Shown one piece after another: positions 32,937-41,764 of a stretch of DNA of 64,000 nt (position 1 is its first letter; every line of letters starts with the position of its first letter). Below the pieces are notes generated by a model. That model saw only the letters and a list, made by a program, of their open reading frames with translations. It made no database searches and was not told where the DNA came from. The position numbers and the translations under genes were made by a program. Source of the stretch: Planctomycetota bacterium (GTDB taxonomy: Bacteria; Planctomycetota; UBA8742; UBA2392). The DNA lies in NCBI GenBank assembly GCA_020425605.1, contig JAGQRH010000019.1:1-64000 (forward strand). The letters run 5' to 3'.

Positions 32937-33053
32937 GGCGTATCCCTCCGCTGAAGAATTTAGCGGATACGCACAGCTTAGGCGAACTACTGGTTGGGGA
33001 AACTACGCCGGATCGCAAAGGGGTATTCACCCCTGTGGATGCGCGAAGAGCCG

Positions 33054-33182
33054 CTAGGCCGTCTTCGGCGCGAGGAAGTACATCAGCGTCATGAGGCCAA
33101 GGACGGTGCCGAACATGACAAACGCAAGGATCAGCATCTCGCCGCCCTCAGGCAAAAAACCCTTCTTCGCTTCTGCAGACAT
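33054..33182 (-). CDS. Small single-pass membrane protein (42 residues)
   Basis: MSAEAKKGFLPEGGEM leads into one membrane helix (LILAFVMFGTVLGLMTLMYF), then LAPKTA. AGGAAG lies 6 bases before the ATG, and the codon use fits the neighbours. It lies between the toroid protein and the divergent glycosyltransferase, and a short membrane protein here could be a subunit of a larger complex. The family is not recognised. Confidence 0.6.
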   Translation of the reverse strand: MSAEAKKGFLPEGGEMLILAFVMFGTVLGLMTLMYFLAPKTA

Positions 33183-33280
33183 GTTTGCTTCCTGTTGGAC
33201 ACACTGAGTCGAGCGGGCATTCTAGCTGGACTACCCGTATGGGTTTTACACCCGAGTTGCAGCCCCGGACAAGGCCCCGC

Positions 33281-34453
33281 ATGCACGTCGCGTTTGTCAG
33301 CGAGCACTTCCATAAGGAACCCGGCGGGCCGCGCAAGGCCGCGCGGGCGATGGCTGCAGCGCTGGATGAGATTGGGCACGCCTCCAGCCTGATCGGCATC
33401 GCGCCGCGCGACCGCGAAGAGAACCTGCCCGGCGGCGGCACTGCCATCCTGCGCCGCTACGGCTGGAGACTGGTGCCCAGCCGCTACGGCCGTCCGAGAT
33501 TTTATGCCCGCGAGCTTGGGCGCCTCCACGCCGTCCGGCCGATCGACGCGGTGGTGGCCATGGGACTCGAATCAGCCGCGGCGGCACTGCGCTTTCGCGA
33601 GCAATTTGGCGTGCCGTTCGTGCTGAACCCGCGCAGCTTCCTTGTTAATGCCCCAGGCACGTGGAAGCACGACCGCGCGCGGTTGCTGATCCGCGAGTGT
33701 GACTCGTTTGTCGCACTGTCCGAGTCGGCGGCTGACGCCTGGTGCGCGGCGCTGGAGTACCCACGAGATGGGAAGGTTTTCGGTGTACTGAACGGCGTCG
33801 ATCCCACCGAGCTGGAAGGCACGGCCGAGCCGCCGCCGGGAATCCAAGGCGCACCGCTGATCCTGTGCATGGCAATGTTGCGAGAGCCAAAGGGTCAGCA
33901 CGTGCTGCTGAAGGCGCTAGCACGGCTCGTCGATCTGCCTTGGCAGCTGGTACTCGCAGGCGACGGGCCGGCGCGCGCGGCCCTGGCGGCGCTAACCCAG
34001 CGCCTGGGGCTGGGTGAGCGCGTACTGTTCACGGGCATTGTGCGCGACGCCCACTGGCGCTGGCTGTACCGCCACGCTCAGCTATTCGCACTGACACCCG
34101 TCTATATGGAAGCTTGCGGCAACGCGCTGCTGGAAGCGCAGGCCGCCGGGCTGCCGATTGTCACGACCGATGCAGGCAGCGTGCCCGAAGTCGTGTCGCC
34201 CGACAGCGCCCTGATCGTGCCGGTCGGCCCCGTACCCTACCCCGATGAAGCGCCCATCCTGCCCGCCCTCGAATCCGCGCTCCGCAGAGCCCTGACGAGC
34301 GCATCTCTGCGGACTGCGCTGGGTGGGACAGGCCGCACCAGAGCCAGGGAATTGAGCTGGGCGACATGCGTACAGGCGTACAGCGCGGTGGCAAGTCGTG
34401 TCGTGGAGCGTGCTACGTCCGGGGTTGGCGCAATGCACCATCCAGCTCGGTAA
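33281..34453 (+). CDS. GT4-type glycosyltransferase
   Basis: A 390-residue GT-B enzyme of family 4. The N-terminal domain starts MHVAFVSEHFHKEPGGPRKA. The donor-binding domain has LILCMAMLREPKGQHVLLKA, LVLAGDGPARAAL, and TPVYMEACGNALLEAQAAG, with the usual EX7E-like pair. VTTDAGSVPEVV follows. ATG 33281 is chosen over an earlier frame opening because AAGG lies upstream and the Rossmann strand starts there. It transfers a sugar from a nucleotide donor; donor and acceptor are unknown. The last 41 bases overlap the TPR gene on the other strand. Confidence 0.88.
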   Translation: MHVAFVSEHFHKEPGGPRKAARAMAAALDEIGHASSLIGIAPRDREENLPGGGTAILRRYGWRLVPSRYGRPRFYARELGRLHAVRPIDAVVAMGLESAAAALRFREQFGVPFVLNPRSFLVNAPGTWKHDRARLLIRECDSFVALSESAADAWCAALEYPRDGKVFGVLNGVDPTELEGTAEPPPGIQGAPLILCMAMLREPKGQHVLLKALARLVDLPWQLVLAGDGPARAALAALTQRLGLGERVLFTGIVRDAHWRWLYRHAQLFALTPVYMEACGNALLEAQAAGLPIVTTDAGSVPEVVSPDSALIVPVGPVPYPDEAPILPALESALRRALTSASLRTALGGTGRTRARELSWATCVQAYSAVASRVVERATSGVGAMHHPAR

Positions 34454-35981
34454 CAACTTGCTCTATCAGGGGCATTGCACGCCAGCCCGAGTCACGGATC
34501 TGCTGAAGCCTACCCATACCCTCCGTGACCAGACCGCGCGCTTCGCCGAGATTTCCAGCTGCAGCCTCAATCGCCACCAACACGTTAAGGCACATCAGGT
34601 GCTCCAGAACATGGGCAGGATCTGTCACGCTTAAGTGCTCAAGGGCGGTCAGAGCATGATCTCGGGCGACGCTTCGGTCATCCTGCGCAAGCGACACGGC
34701 GGCCAGGCCCGCGTGAACCGTTGACGTCAGTGTCCCTTTTCCCTCAGTAGGAACGAGAGACTTGGCCCGATCAAAGCAGCTCAATGCCCGGGACAGGTCG
34801 CGCTCAAAGTAGGCGACCCACCCCTCTGCACTGAGCACGAGGGCGTGTTGCGCCGGCCTTAGGGCTTCGGACGGGACGCTCGTGACTTCGGACAGGAATG
34901 CGAATGCCTCGGTGGCCCTGCGCTCAAGCATTTTCAGCCAAGCGAGCTCAAACAACGTGTCGACCGCGGCTGCGTGCGCGCCCGCAGACCGCGAGAGCTG
35001 GAGCGACTTCAGCAGCGCCTTCTCACTCGCCGGCCCGTCGCCGATATACATCGCGACCATGCCGAGCTTGCTGAAAGTCGTGGCGGAATCCCGATTGCTG
35101 CCAAGCTCTTCAAAGGCTGCGCCCGCCTTCGAGAACCAGTCGCGCGCCTGGTTCAGCCGGCCCAATTCCATCAGGATGTTCGCCTTCACGCCCCAGCCCA
35201 TCGCAAGTTCGCGTTTGTCGCCAAGCAGTTCCCGGATCTCCAGCGCCTCCTCGCACAATTCGAGCGCTCGCTCGGGTTCCCCAAGCGACGCAAGCAGGTT
35301 TGCCCGCTCGCTCATCTTGCGCGCAACGCCCTCCATGTCACCGATGGAGTTGTACACGTGCTCGGAGCGTTGGATGTACTCGACAGCGTCGTCCAGCTCT
35401 CCGAGGTGCCGGCAGGCAATCCCCGCGTTGCCCAGCGCCATCGCCTGCTCCCATTTCGCACCGAGAGCCCCGGTTGCGGCTGCCGAACGCAGAAAAGAAT
35501 CGAGGGCCTCTCGCGCGCTCCTGTGGTAGAGCTCCAGAATGCCCTGATCTGAGACCAGCCGCGCGACCATGACTTCGTCGGGAATCTTGGCCGCGTGGTC
35601 CTGGGCGAGCTGCAGGTGTTCGAACGCTGCGGGGACCCGGCCCAGCCAGTCACACTGAATGCTCGCTCGCCTGTGGACATTGCAGAGGGATGCATGAGAC
35701 GCACGTGTCAAACGCCCAGCGGCATGAAGAAGCGAGTACGAGCTATCGAGCCGGTACTCAAGCCGCTCAATCTCAGAATCCGCGAGCAACACCAATACAC
35801 AGCGCTCTTCCTCATCGGCATCGCGGCCAGCGGCGCCCAACCGGATCGCACGGGCCAACGTAGGGCCGCGCTCACGTGGCGGCAGGTCCATCTGGAGGAT
35901 GACATCAAGCCATCCGTCTGGTGGATCCAACGCTGACTCCACGGCCGCCATGAAGAGCTGATGCGAGAATCTGTATTCCAT
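34413..35981 (-). CDS. TPR-repeat protein
   Basis: A 522-residue protein consisting mostly of tetratricopeptide repeats. A first recognisable unit starts near residue 175 (AMALGNAGIACRHLGELDDA), followed by ANLLASLGEPERALELCEEA and GWGVKANILMELGRLNQARD, continuing to about residue 480. The N-terminal 100 residues show no repeats and contain MEYRFSHQLFMAAVESALD. No signal peptide, kinase or DNA-binding domain was found, so it is probably a cytoplasmic scaffold. It starts 17 bases after the molybdopterin-domain gene, suggesting one transcript. Confidence 0.85.
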   Translation of the reverse strand: MEYRFSHQLFMAAVESALDPPDGWLDVILQMDLPPRERGPTLARAIRLGAAGRDADEEERCVLVLLADSEIERLEYRLDSSYSLLHAAGRLTRASHASLCNVHRRASIQCDWLGRVPAAFEHLQLAQDHAAKIPDEVMVARLVSDQGILELYHRSAREALDSFLRSAAATGALGAKWEQAMALGNAGIACRHLGELDDAVEYIQRSEHVYNSIGDMEGVARKMSERANLLASLGEPERALELCEEALEIRELLGDKRELAMGWGVKANILMELGRLNQARDWFSKAGAAFEELGSNRDSATTFSKLGMVAMYIGDGPASEKALLKSLQLSRSAGAHAAAVDTLFELAWLKMLERRATEAFAFLSEVTSVPSEALRPAQHALVLSAEGWVAYFERDLSRALSCFDRAKSLVPTEGKGTLTSTVHAGLAAVSLAQDDRSVARDHALTALEHLSVTDPAHVLEHLMCLNVLVAIEAAAGNLGEARGLVTEGMGRLQQIRDSGWRAMPLIEQVVTELDGALRQPRT

Positions 35982-35998
35982 GACACCCGATCGGCTAG

Positions 35999-36442
35999 CT
36001 ATCCGTGTGGCGTTTCGTCCATCTTGTCACGGGAATCCTCTACTTTGCCGCGTGTGAGTTCGATGCGGCCGAGGAACTTGACGTTGGCGCAGGTGTCCGC
36101 GCCGCCGGTGTGGCAGGCCGCAGCGTCGGGAATCAGGAAGCGGATCGGGCCGCCGTACTGCTCCGGCAGGGGTTTTCCGTCAAGCTCGTACACCAGCAGT
36201 GCGTCGAGGATGTCATCCAGCGGCACACTGGCCGTGAACTTGCCATCGGTGCTGGCCAGCGTCGCGTGCGTCGCGCCGTCCTTGCGACCGGCCTTGTCGA
36301 TCAGGCCGCGCAGACGCACGCCGTGGCCCTGCCGGCCTTCGACTTCCTTGGCTACGTCTTCAACCTGATTCGGCATCGCCTTCAGGTCTGCATAGGCGAA
36401 TGACTTCTGGTTCTCTACTTCACCGGAAATGGTCAGTGACAT
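35999..36442 (-). CDS. Molybdopterin-binding domain protein (sulfite oxidase fold)
   Basis: A 147-residue protein matching the small oxidoreductase molybdopterin-binding domain. VRLRGLIDKAG, FTASVPLDDILDALLVYELD, GKPLPEQYGGPIRFLIPDAA are the characteristic blocks. The catalytic-type cysteine context is CHTGGADTCANVKFLGRI. It lacks the dimerisation domain of full sulfite oxidases, so it may be a stand-alone electron or cofactor protein. ATG 36442 has GAGG upstream; an ATG five codons earlier is possible. It shares a transcript with the TPR gene. Confidence 0.82.
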   Translation of the reverse strand: MSLTISGEVENQKSFAYADLKAMPNQVEDVAKEVEGRQGHGVRLRGLIDKAGRKDGATHATLASTDGKFTASVPLDDILDALLVYELDGKPLPEQYGGPIRFLIPDAAACHTGGADTCANVKFLGRIELTRGKVEDSRDKMDETPHG

Positions 36443-36477
36443 CTTGGCCTCACACATGGAATCACAAACTCAGTCTA

Positions 36478-36533
36478 GACAGGACAGGCAGGACGTTCAG
36501 GAAGAAAGTCGTGCCCTTCCTGCCTGTCCTGTC
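36478..36533. repeat. Perfect 16-base inverted repeat (GACAGGACAGG)
   Basis: GACAGGACAGGCAGGA at 36478-36493 is exactly mirrored by TCCTGCCTGTCCTGTC at 36518-36533, with a 24-base centre. It lies between the divergent genes at 36442 and 36588, close to both promoters. Confidence 0.85.
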
Positions 36534-36587
36534 CGCGACGCTTTTTGTGCTTTTGTGTTTTCGTGGCTCCCCGCCTATAAACCGTGC

Positions 36588-37688
36588 ATGCCCGGAACGT
36601 TGCCTTCACAGGAAATCGAGAAGCTGATCGCCGACGGCTGCGTCACCAGCAGCGCGCAGATTCGGCCTGAGCAGGTCCAGCCCAGCAGCCTGGACCTCAC
36701 GCTTTCGCGCCGTGCGTTCAGCATGCCGGGCAGCCTGATGCCGCTGCAGGGCGAGCGCGTCACGGACTTGATCGAGCGTTACTCGCGCTATCCGATCGAC
36801 CTCAAAGAGCCGGGCGTGCTCGTACGCGACAACGTCTACCTGATCCTGCTGGCCGAGCGGATGGCGCTGCCGGAGGGCATCGCGGCCTACGCCAACAACA
36901 AGAGCAGCACCGGCCGAATCGACTTGCAGACGCGCGTGCTGTGCGACGGCACGCCACGCTACGACAAGATCCCCAAGGGCTATAACGGCGAGCTGTGGCT
37001 TGAGGTCATCCCCAAAAGCTTCGACGTAAAGTTGCGCGCGGGCGACAGCCTGAACCAGACGATCTTCTATCAGGGCCGCAACCTGCTCGGCGGGGATGCA
37101 CTTTCCAGACTCGTGGCCGGTACGCCGGTGCTTTATGATCCGCACGGCAAGCCCGTCGGCAACGAGCGCCACCTGATGGATGACGGCCTGCTGATGACAC
37201 TCGATATCGAGCAACCAGTCGCAGGTTTCAAGGCACGCAAGAGCATTCGGCCAATCGACTTCGCAGCGATCGGGCAGCACGACCCGAAGGAGTTTTTTGA
37301 ACCGATCGAGCGCCCGAGTACCGGCACCCTGTTCCTGAGCCAGGGCGACTTCTACATCTTCAGCACGTACGAGTACGTGAGCGTGCCGCCGGATTACGCG
37401 GTCGAGATGCTGCCGTATGACACCAGCGCCGGCGAGTTTCGGGCACACTATGCGGGCTTCTTCGACCCTGGCTTCGGCTACGGTGAGAGCGGCGAAGTCA
37501 AAGGCACACCGGCCGTGCTGGAAGTACGCCCGTACGAAGACGATCTGATCGTTCGGCACAGACAACCGGTCTGCAAGATGGCCTACGAGCGCCTGACCCA
37601 ACGGCCAAGCAAACTGTACGGCGTAGGGCTGAGTTCAAACTACGCGGCCCAACGCGGCCCGCGACTCAGCAAGTTCTTCCGGCAATAG
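36588..37688 (+). CDS. dcd: 2'-Deoxycytidine 5'-triphosphate deaminase
   Basis: A 366-residue protein of the long dCTP deaminase group, which converts dCTP to dUTP in the thymidylate supply. It has two dUTPase-like jelly-roll halves. The first contains QVQPSSLDLTLSRRAF and YANNKSSTGRIDLQTRVL, the second MTLDIEQPVAGFKARKSI and TYEYVSVPPDYAVEMLPYD. The length is twice that of short Dcd proteins but normal for this group. ATG 36588 is supported by the conserved IEKLIADG start; the frame upstream is an intergenic repeat. Confidence 0.88.
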   Translation: MPGTLPSQEIEKLIADGCVTSSAQIRPEQVQPSSLDLTLSRRAFSMPGSLMPLQGERVTDLIERYSRYPIDLKEPGVLVRDNVYLILLAERMALPEGIAAYANNKSSTGRIDLQTRVLCDGTPRYDKIPKGYNGELWLEVIPKSFDVKLRAGDSLNQTIFYQGRNLLGGDALSRLVAGTPVLYDPHGKPVGNERHLMDDGLLMTLDIEQPVAGFKARKSIRPIDFAAIGQHDPKEFFEPIERPSTGTLFLSQGDFYIFSTYEYVSVPPDYAVEMLPYDTSAGEFRAHYAGFFDPGFGYGESGEVKGTPAVLEVRPYEDDLIVRHRQPVCKMAYERLTQRPSKLYGVGLSSNYAAQRGPRLSKFFRQ

Positions 37689-37715
37689 CGACCCTCAGGA
37701 TTCCAGGAGAGGCAC

Positions 37716-38099
37716 ATGTTCACCGGCCTAGTACCCATGTTGATCTGCAGCGACGTGCAGGCGTCGATCAAGTTTTACAACGACGCATTTGGCCTTGAGG
37801 TTGCCAGCCGCATGGACGATGTCGGCAAGTCCGGCTGGGCCATGCTGCACAAGGATGGCATCAAGCTGATGCTTGCCAGCCCGCACTATTTTCCTGACAT
37901 GCCCAAGGTGCAGGACCGCTATTTCCAGGCGCAGTACTATTTCTACACGGACGAGCTGGACGCCCTCCGAGAACGCGTCATCGCCGCAGGCTTCGAGCCG
38001 ACCGGCATCGTCGAGCAGCCCTACGAAATGCGCGAGTTCGAGATGCCCGACCCCGACGGCCACCTGCTGATCTTCGGCCAGGACTCGAACGCTTCGTGA
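37716..38099 (+). CDS. VOC-superfamily (glyoxalase/bleomycin-resistance-like) protein
   Basis: A 127-residue single VOC domain. LVPMLICSDVQASIKFYNDA is the first strand and helix; IKLMLASPHYFPD and REFEMPDPDGHLLIFGQD complete the fold, with a conserved His near the end. A CCAGGAGAGGCAC ribosome site precedes the ATG. It starts 27 bases after dcd and is probably co-transcribed. Substrate unknown. Confidence 0.87.
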   Translation: MFTGLVPMLICSDVQASIKFYNDAFGLEVASRMDDVGKSGWAMLHKDGIKLMLASPHYFPDMPKVQDRYFQAQYYFYTDELDALRERVIAAGFEPTGIVEQPYEMREFEMPDPDGHLLIFGQDSNAS

Positions 38100-38207
38100 A
38101 CGGCGTGGCGTGAAGCCTCGAAGCAGTGTTGGCACGTTTCGGTTTCATGCCGTATCCTTTGCTGAAACTTCATCTTTGGATACCCCTGCCAACGGACAAG
38201 GCGCGCC

Positions 38208-39248
38208 GTGCCGATCGACTTCACGAATCTGCCGAAGACCGAGCTCCATATGCATCTGGAGGGGTCCATACCGGTAGAAGCGCTCTTTGAGCTCGTGAAG
38301 AAGCACAACCGGCTCGAAGAAGCGCCGACCATTGAGCACGTGCGCAAGCGCTACGAGTTCGACGACTTCGCACACTTCCTCGAGGTCTACAAATGGACAG
38401 TCAGCTTCCTGAAGTCCGCCGATGACTACGAGTTCGTGGCCTACGAAGTCGCCAAGACGCTGGTGAAGCAGAACGTCTGGTTCGCTGAAGTCATGGTCGG
38501 GCTGGGAAACAGCGTAAAGTACGGCGGGCACGACCCCGTAGAGATCGTCCGTGCGGCCTGGCGGGGCTTCAAGGCCGCAGAGGTCCAGCATGGCATCAAG
38601 ATCCGCGTGCAGGTCGCGGCCGGGCGCGACCACGGCGTGCAGTTTTCGCTTGACCGGTTGAAAGACATCGAACCGCTTCTGGGCGAAGTCGACATCTGTG
38701 CCTTCAACATGGGCGGCTCTGAGCATGTCCACCCGCTGCCCCAGTTCGCGGAAGTCTTCAAGCGTGCCCACGAGATGGGGTTGAGGGTCAGCGTGCACGC
38801 CGGTGAAGTCAGCGGACCTCAAGACATCTACGACGCCCTGGACCTGAACCCGCAGCGTATCGGCCACGGCATTCGCGCCGCGCTGGACCCGACATTAATG
38901 GAAGAGTTGAGGCGCCGCGATGTCGCTCTGGAAGTGTGCCCGGTCAGCAACGAGTGCACCGGCGCGGTGAAGCGGCTGGCCGATCATCCGCTGCCGCGGC
39001 TGCTCGCGCATGGCGTGCCCGTAACTCTCAGCAGCGACGACCCGGCTATGTTCCATACCAGCGTGACGCGCGAGTACGAAGTCGCGCATGAGGTGCTGGG
39101 CGTTGGTATGAAGTCGCTGATCCGCATCGCCCGCGAAGGCTTCAAGCGCGCCTTCATGGATGAAGATACCCGGCGCGAAATGCTCCAGCGCTTCGACCGC
39201 GAAACACGCAAGTGGTGCCACACGCGGCAGATTGAGTATCCGGTGTGA
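38208..39248 (+). CDS. add: Adenosine deaminase-family protein
   Basis: A 346-residue metal-dependent hydrolase. The zinc ligands are visible in TELHMHLEGSI (His14, His16), VHAGEVSGP and LSSDDPAMF; the catalytic Glu is in HAGE. RIGHGIRAALDP and CPVSNECTGAV fit adenosine deaminase better than adenine deaminase. The length is normal. GTG 38208 follows AAGG by 8 bases. It deaminates adenosine or a related nucleoside to inosine. It belongs with dcd in nucleotide salvage, but a shared transcript is not certain. Confidence 0.85.
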   Translation: MPIDFTNLPKTELHMHLEGSIPVEALFELVKKHNRLEEAPTIEHVRKRYEFDDFAHFLEVYKWTVSFLKSADDYEFVAYEVAKTLVKQNVWFAEVMVGLGNSVKYGGHDPVEIVRAAWRGFKAAEVQHGIKIRVQVAAGRDHGVQFSLDRLKDIEPLLGEVDICAFNMGGSEHVHPLPQFAEVFKRAHEMGLRVSVHAGEVSGPQDIYDALDLNPQRIGHGIRAALDPTLMEELRRRDVALEVCPVSNECTGAVKRLADHPLPRLLAHGVPVTLSSDDPAMFHTSVTREYEVAHEVLGVGMKSLIRIAREGFKRAFMDEDTRREMLQRFDRETRKWCHTRQIEYPV

Positions 39249-39252
39249 CCAC

Positions 39253-39339
39253 AGTTGATAGTTATTGGTTGATTGTTGGTGGGAACTACAACCACTGCTG
39301 TTGCTTTGCCTATCAAGTACCAACCACCAACTATCAACT
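39253..39339. repeat. Imperfect inverted repeat (AGTTGATAGTT)
   Basis: AGTTGATAGTT at 39253 and TTGGTTG beyond it are mirrored by CCAACCACCAACTATCAACT ending at 39339, with two mismatches over 20 bases. The right arm covers the last bases of the VWA gene. AT content is higher than in the surroundings. Confidence 0.7.
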
Positions 39340-41431
39340 AGTCCGACGGTTCCGCATCCACGATCTTGCCGTAGTCGCGGGTGGCAAGCGCGTCTAGATA
39401 GTGGCGGTGATAGAGCTCCTTGTGGATGCTGACCACCATGATGTTGACGCGCTTGACCGCGTTGGCGCGGCTGATCATCTCGAGAATGCTCAGGCTCATT
39501 GGCTCGCCGTCGCTCAACAGCAGGATGGTGTCGGCCTCGCCCTTCTCGATGATGCTGAGCAGAGCAGCCTTGATGTCCGTGCCGCCCTGCACGTCCGTTG
39601 AGAGCATCCAGTTCACGGACTCCCGACGGCTCTTCAGGTCATTGGTTACTCGCTCGTGGTCGATGTGCTCGTGGTTGAACAGCGTGATGCCGAATTTCGC
39701 GTTCTGGTTCATACCGTCGAGGGCAGCATGAATCTCAGCGGCCGCAACGTAGAACCGAGGCAGGAAGCCTTCGCGCACCATGCGGCCAACTTCCGGCCGA
39801 CGTTTAAGGATGTCGTCCTTTCGGCTGGTGAAGTCCGGGCGGTCCGGCTCGCGCGAGACCGGGTTCACCATGCTGACGCTTCGGTCGACGGCAAACTGTA
39901 CGTTGTTGCTGTTGATCTCGAGCCCGTAGAACGTTGCGCCCGTCTCGCGCTTCATGCGCTTGTAGGGCACGCCGCGCAAGGAATCGAGTTTGCGCTCGCC
40001 CGGCGTAAATTTCTCATTTGCCGCCAGCCATTCGGCCCACTTGTCGACCAGATCGCCGAAGTTCTGGCCCGTGATATCCACCAGCAGGGCTATCGCCTCC
40101 GAGAACATACGCCCGTCACCCTGTGCCTTTGCATAGTCCAGAACGGGCGCCGCGCACTCGGCCTTGCGCGCAAAAAGCAGGCAATCCAGAGCCGCGGACT
40201 GCACGTACCAGCATTCGTCCTTGAGCAACTCGAGAGCACGATCGCTGACTTTCATGCCTGCTTTGCCCGCCGCCAGCAATGCCGCGGCACGACGGAACGG
40301 CTCCTCGTCCTTCAGCCATGCTTCGGCCTTCTGCTTGACTTCGTCGCCGCAGGCGCCCGTTGCGTTGCAGGTGAACATGGCGTGGGCAACCACCTCGTCA
40401 TCGGCGTGCTCGAGCAGACCCTTCAGCGTGCTCTCGGCCGACTTCAGCTCATCACCCTCGAGCGGCTTGCCCAGGCGCTGCAAATAGCGCAGACCGCTGA
40501 TGATGTCCACGACGTCGTCGTCCTTCAGCCAGCGCGATGCCCCTGAAAAGGCCGCTGGGCCGCGGTTGACCGACACCAGCCACCACCCTACCTCAACATC
40601 AAATGCACTGTTGATGCGGCCCATTGCGCCGACGACTGCCTCGTGAGACTCGATCTTCCTTAGCCGTGCCAGCAGACTGCCGAAGTAGTTCGGACGCCCG
40701 CCGTTCTTGGCGCGGTAGGGCTTGGCGGCGAATTCGAGAACCTGCTTGAGCGCGTCGGTCTCAAGATCCGTACCGATCGCAAAATGCGCCGCCCAGGCGG
40801 CGTCTTCGATATCCGCGCAATCCGCCAGCGTTGCCACCCCGCGTTTGTCGCCGGCCCGGATCAGTCGCGCCACAGCAGCCTTGCGCGCGGCCGGCAGCTT
40901 GGCCGTTTGTGCGATGGCTTCGACTGCGTCCCAGGCTTCGTCACTGTCAATGTCGGCCACGGCTTGCGTTGCGGCTTCTGCGCAGGCATCGCTGTCGAGC
41001 GCGAACTTGCGCAGTTCTTTCAATGGTGCGTCGGGTCCGTAGAGACCCAGCCAACGGATGCAGGCCGCCCGGCGCTCCGGCGTCTTGGCCTTGTTGAATG
41101 ACTTCGTCAGATCGCGGGCGTCGTCGGCTTCGCCGTGGTGGACCAATGCCCAGGCGGCGATCGATGCCACGCCGTCGTCCCCGTCGTCGTCCACCACGTC
41201 ACGAAGGAAGTTGGCTACCGTGCGCTCAGGCAGGCGCGCAAGCTCACGCAACAGGGGCAGCTTGTCGGCTTTGCTCGCCTTCTTCCATTCCTTCTTGATG
41301 TCCTTGAGACGATCCTTGGCCGCCTTGGCTTCGTCGCCTGACAGCTTCTCGGCCGCCGGCGTGGCGGGCAGCCCGATCAACAACACAGCGGCGAAAATGA
41401 GCAGTAAGAATTTTGCGTTTCGTGAATGCAT
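39338..41431 (-). CDS. Secreted HEAT-repeat and VWA-domain protein
   Basis: A 697-residue exported protein with signal peptide MHSRNAKFLLLIFAAVLLIG. Residues 60-440 are helical HEAT-like repeats (AACIRWLGLYGPDAPLKEL, AARKAAVARLIRAGDKRGVA and similar). A C-terminal VWA domain from about residue 520 keeps a MIDAS-like VDRSVSM (Asp-x-Ser-x-Ser), GGTDIKAAL and LLSDGEP, so it can bind Mg or Ca. It may hold a multi-protein complex in the periplasm. The divergent neighbour is the DUF1549-DUF1501 operon. Confidence 0.88.
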   Translation of the reverse strand: MHSRNAKFLLLIFAAVLLIGLPATPAAEKLSGDEAKAAKDRLKDIKKEWKKASKADKLPLLRELARLPERTVANFLRDVVDDDGDDGVASIAAWALVHHGEADDARDLTKSFNKAKTPERRAACIRWLGLYGPDAPLKELRKFALDSDACAEAATQAVADIDSDEAWDAVEAIAQTAKLPAARKAAVARLIRAGDKRGVATLADCADIEDAAWAAHFAIGTDLETDALKQVLEFAAKPYRAKNGGRPNYFGSLLARLRKIESHEAVVGAMGRINSAFDVEVGWWLVSVNRGPAAFSGASRWLKDDDVVDIISGLRYLQRLGKPLEGDELKSAESTLKGLLEHADDEVVAHAMFTCNATGACGDEVKQKAEAWLKDEEPFRRAAALLAAGKAGMKVSDRALELLKDECWYVQSAALDCLLFARKAECAAPVLDYAKAQGDGRMFSEAIALLVDITGQNFGDLVDKWAEWLAANEKFTPGERKLDSLRGVPYKRMKRETGATFYGLEINSNNVQFAVDRSVSMVNPVSREPDRPDFTSRKDDILKRRPEVGRMVREGFLPRFYVAAAEIHAALDGMNQNAKFGITLFNHEHIDHERVTNDLKSRRESVNWMLSTDVQGGTDIKAALLSIIEKGEADTILLLSDGEPMSLSILEMISRANAVKRVNIMVVSIHKELYHRHYLDALATRDYGKIVDAEPSD

Positions 41432-41764
41432 GAGTACCCGAGACTAGTTTGCCGAAGGGCCCAGTGCCCGCGTGTTTCGGCAGAGAATCCTCCAGTTGGT
41501 GGAGTACAATCCACTTGCGTTACGCCCGCATCCCAAACCGGCCAGACCGTTTATGGGATGCTCGCATTGGGCGTTTTGTGCACACGGGGGTGTTTTGGAC
41601 CGAATTTGCGATGGTGCCGTCACTGAATCGGCATCGACGCCGGGCCCCATTGCGAATATGGAACACTGCTTCTTAGCAGCAATTGCTTTAGCCTTAAACG
41701 ATCACTTACAATTCTGAGTATCAAGGACACACCTCCCGGACATACCTACCCCGCAGGGTGAACC
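41432..41764. other. Divergent promoter region with a long hairpin
   Basis: About 333 bases without a gene between the VWA protein and the DUF1549 operon. The only clear structure is an inverted repeat at 41522-41574 (ACGCCC then GCATCCCA, mirrored by TGGGATGC then GGGCGT), followed by TTTTGTG. Short open frames here have no ribosome sites. No strong promoter pair was found, although the last 120 bases are AT-rich. Confidence 0.5.
41522..41578 (+). terminator. Terminator-like hairpin in the leader of the DUF1549 operon
   Basis: Stem ACGCCC/GGGCGT and GCATCCCA/TGGGATGC with a 7-base bulge on the right side, then TTTT. It lies about 190 bases upstream of the start at 41765, so it could act as an attenuator if transcription begins before it. 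Confidence 0.35.
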
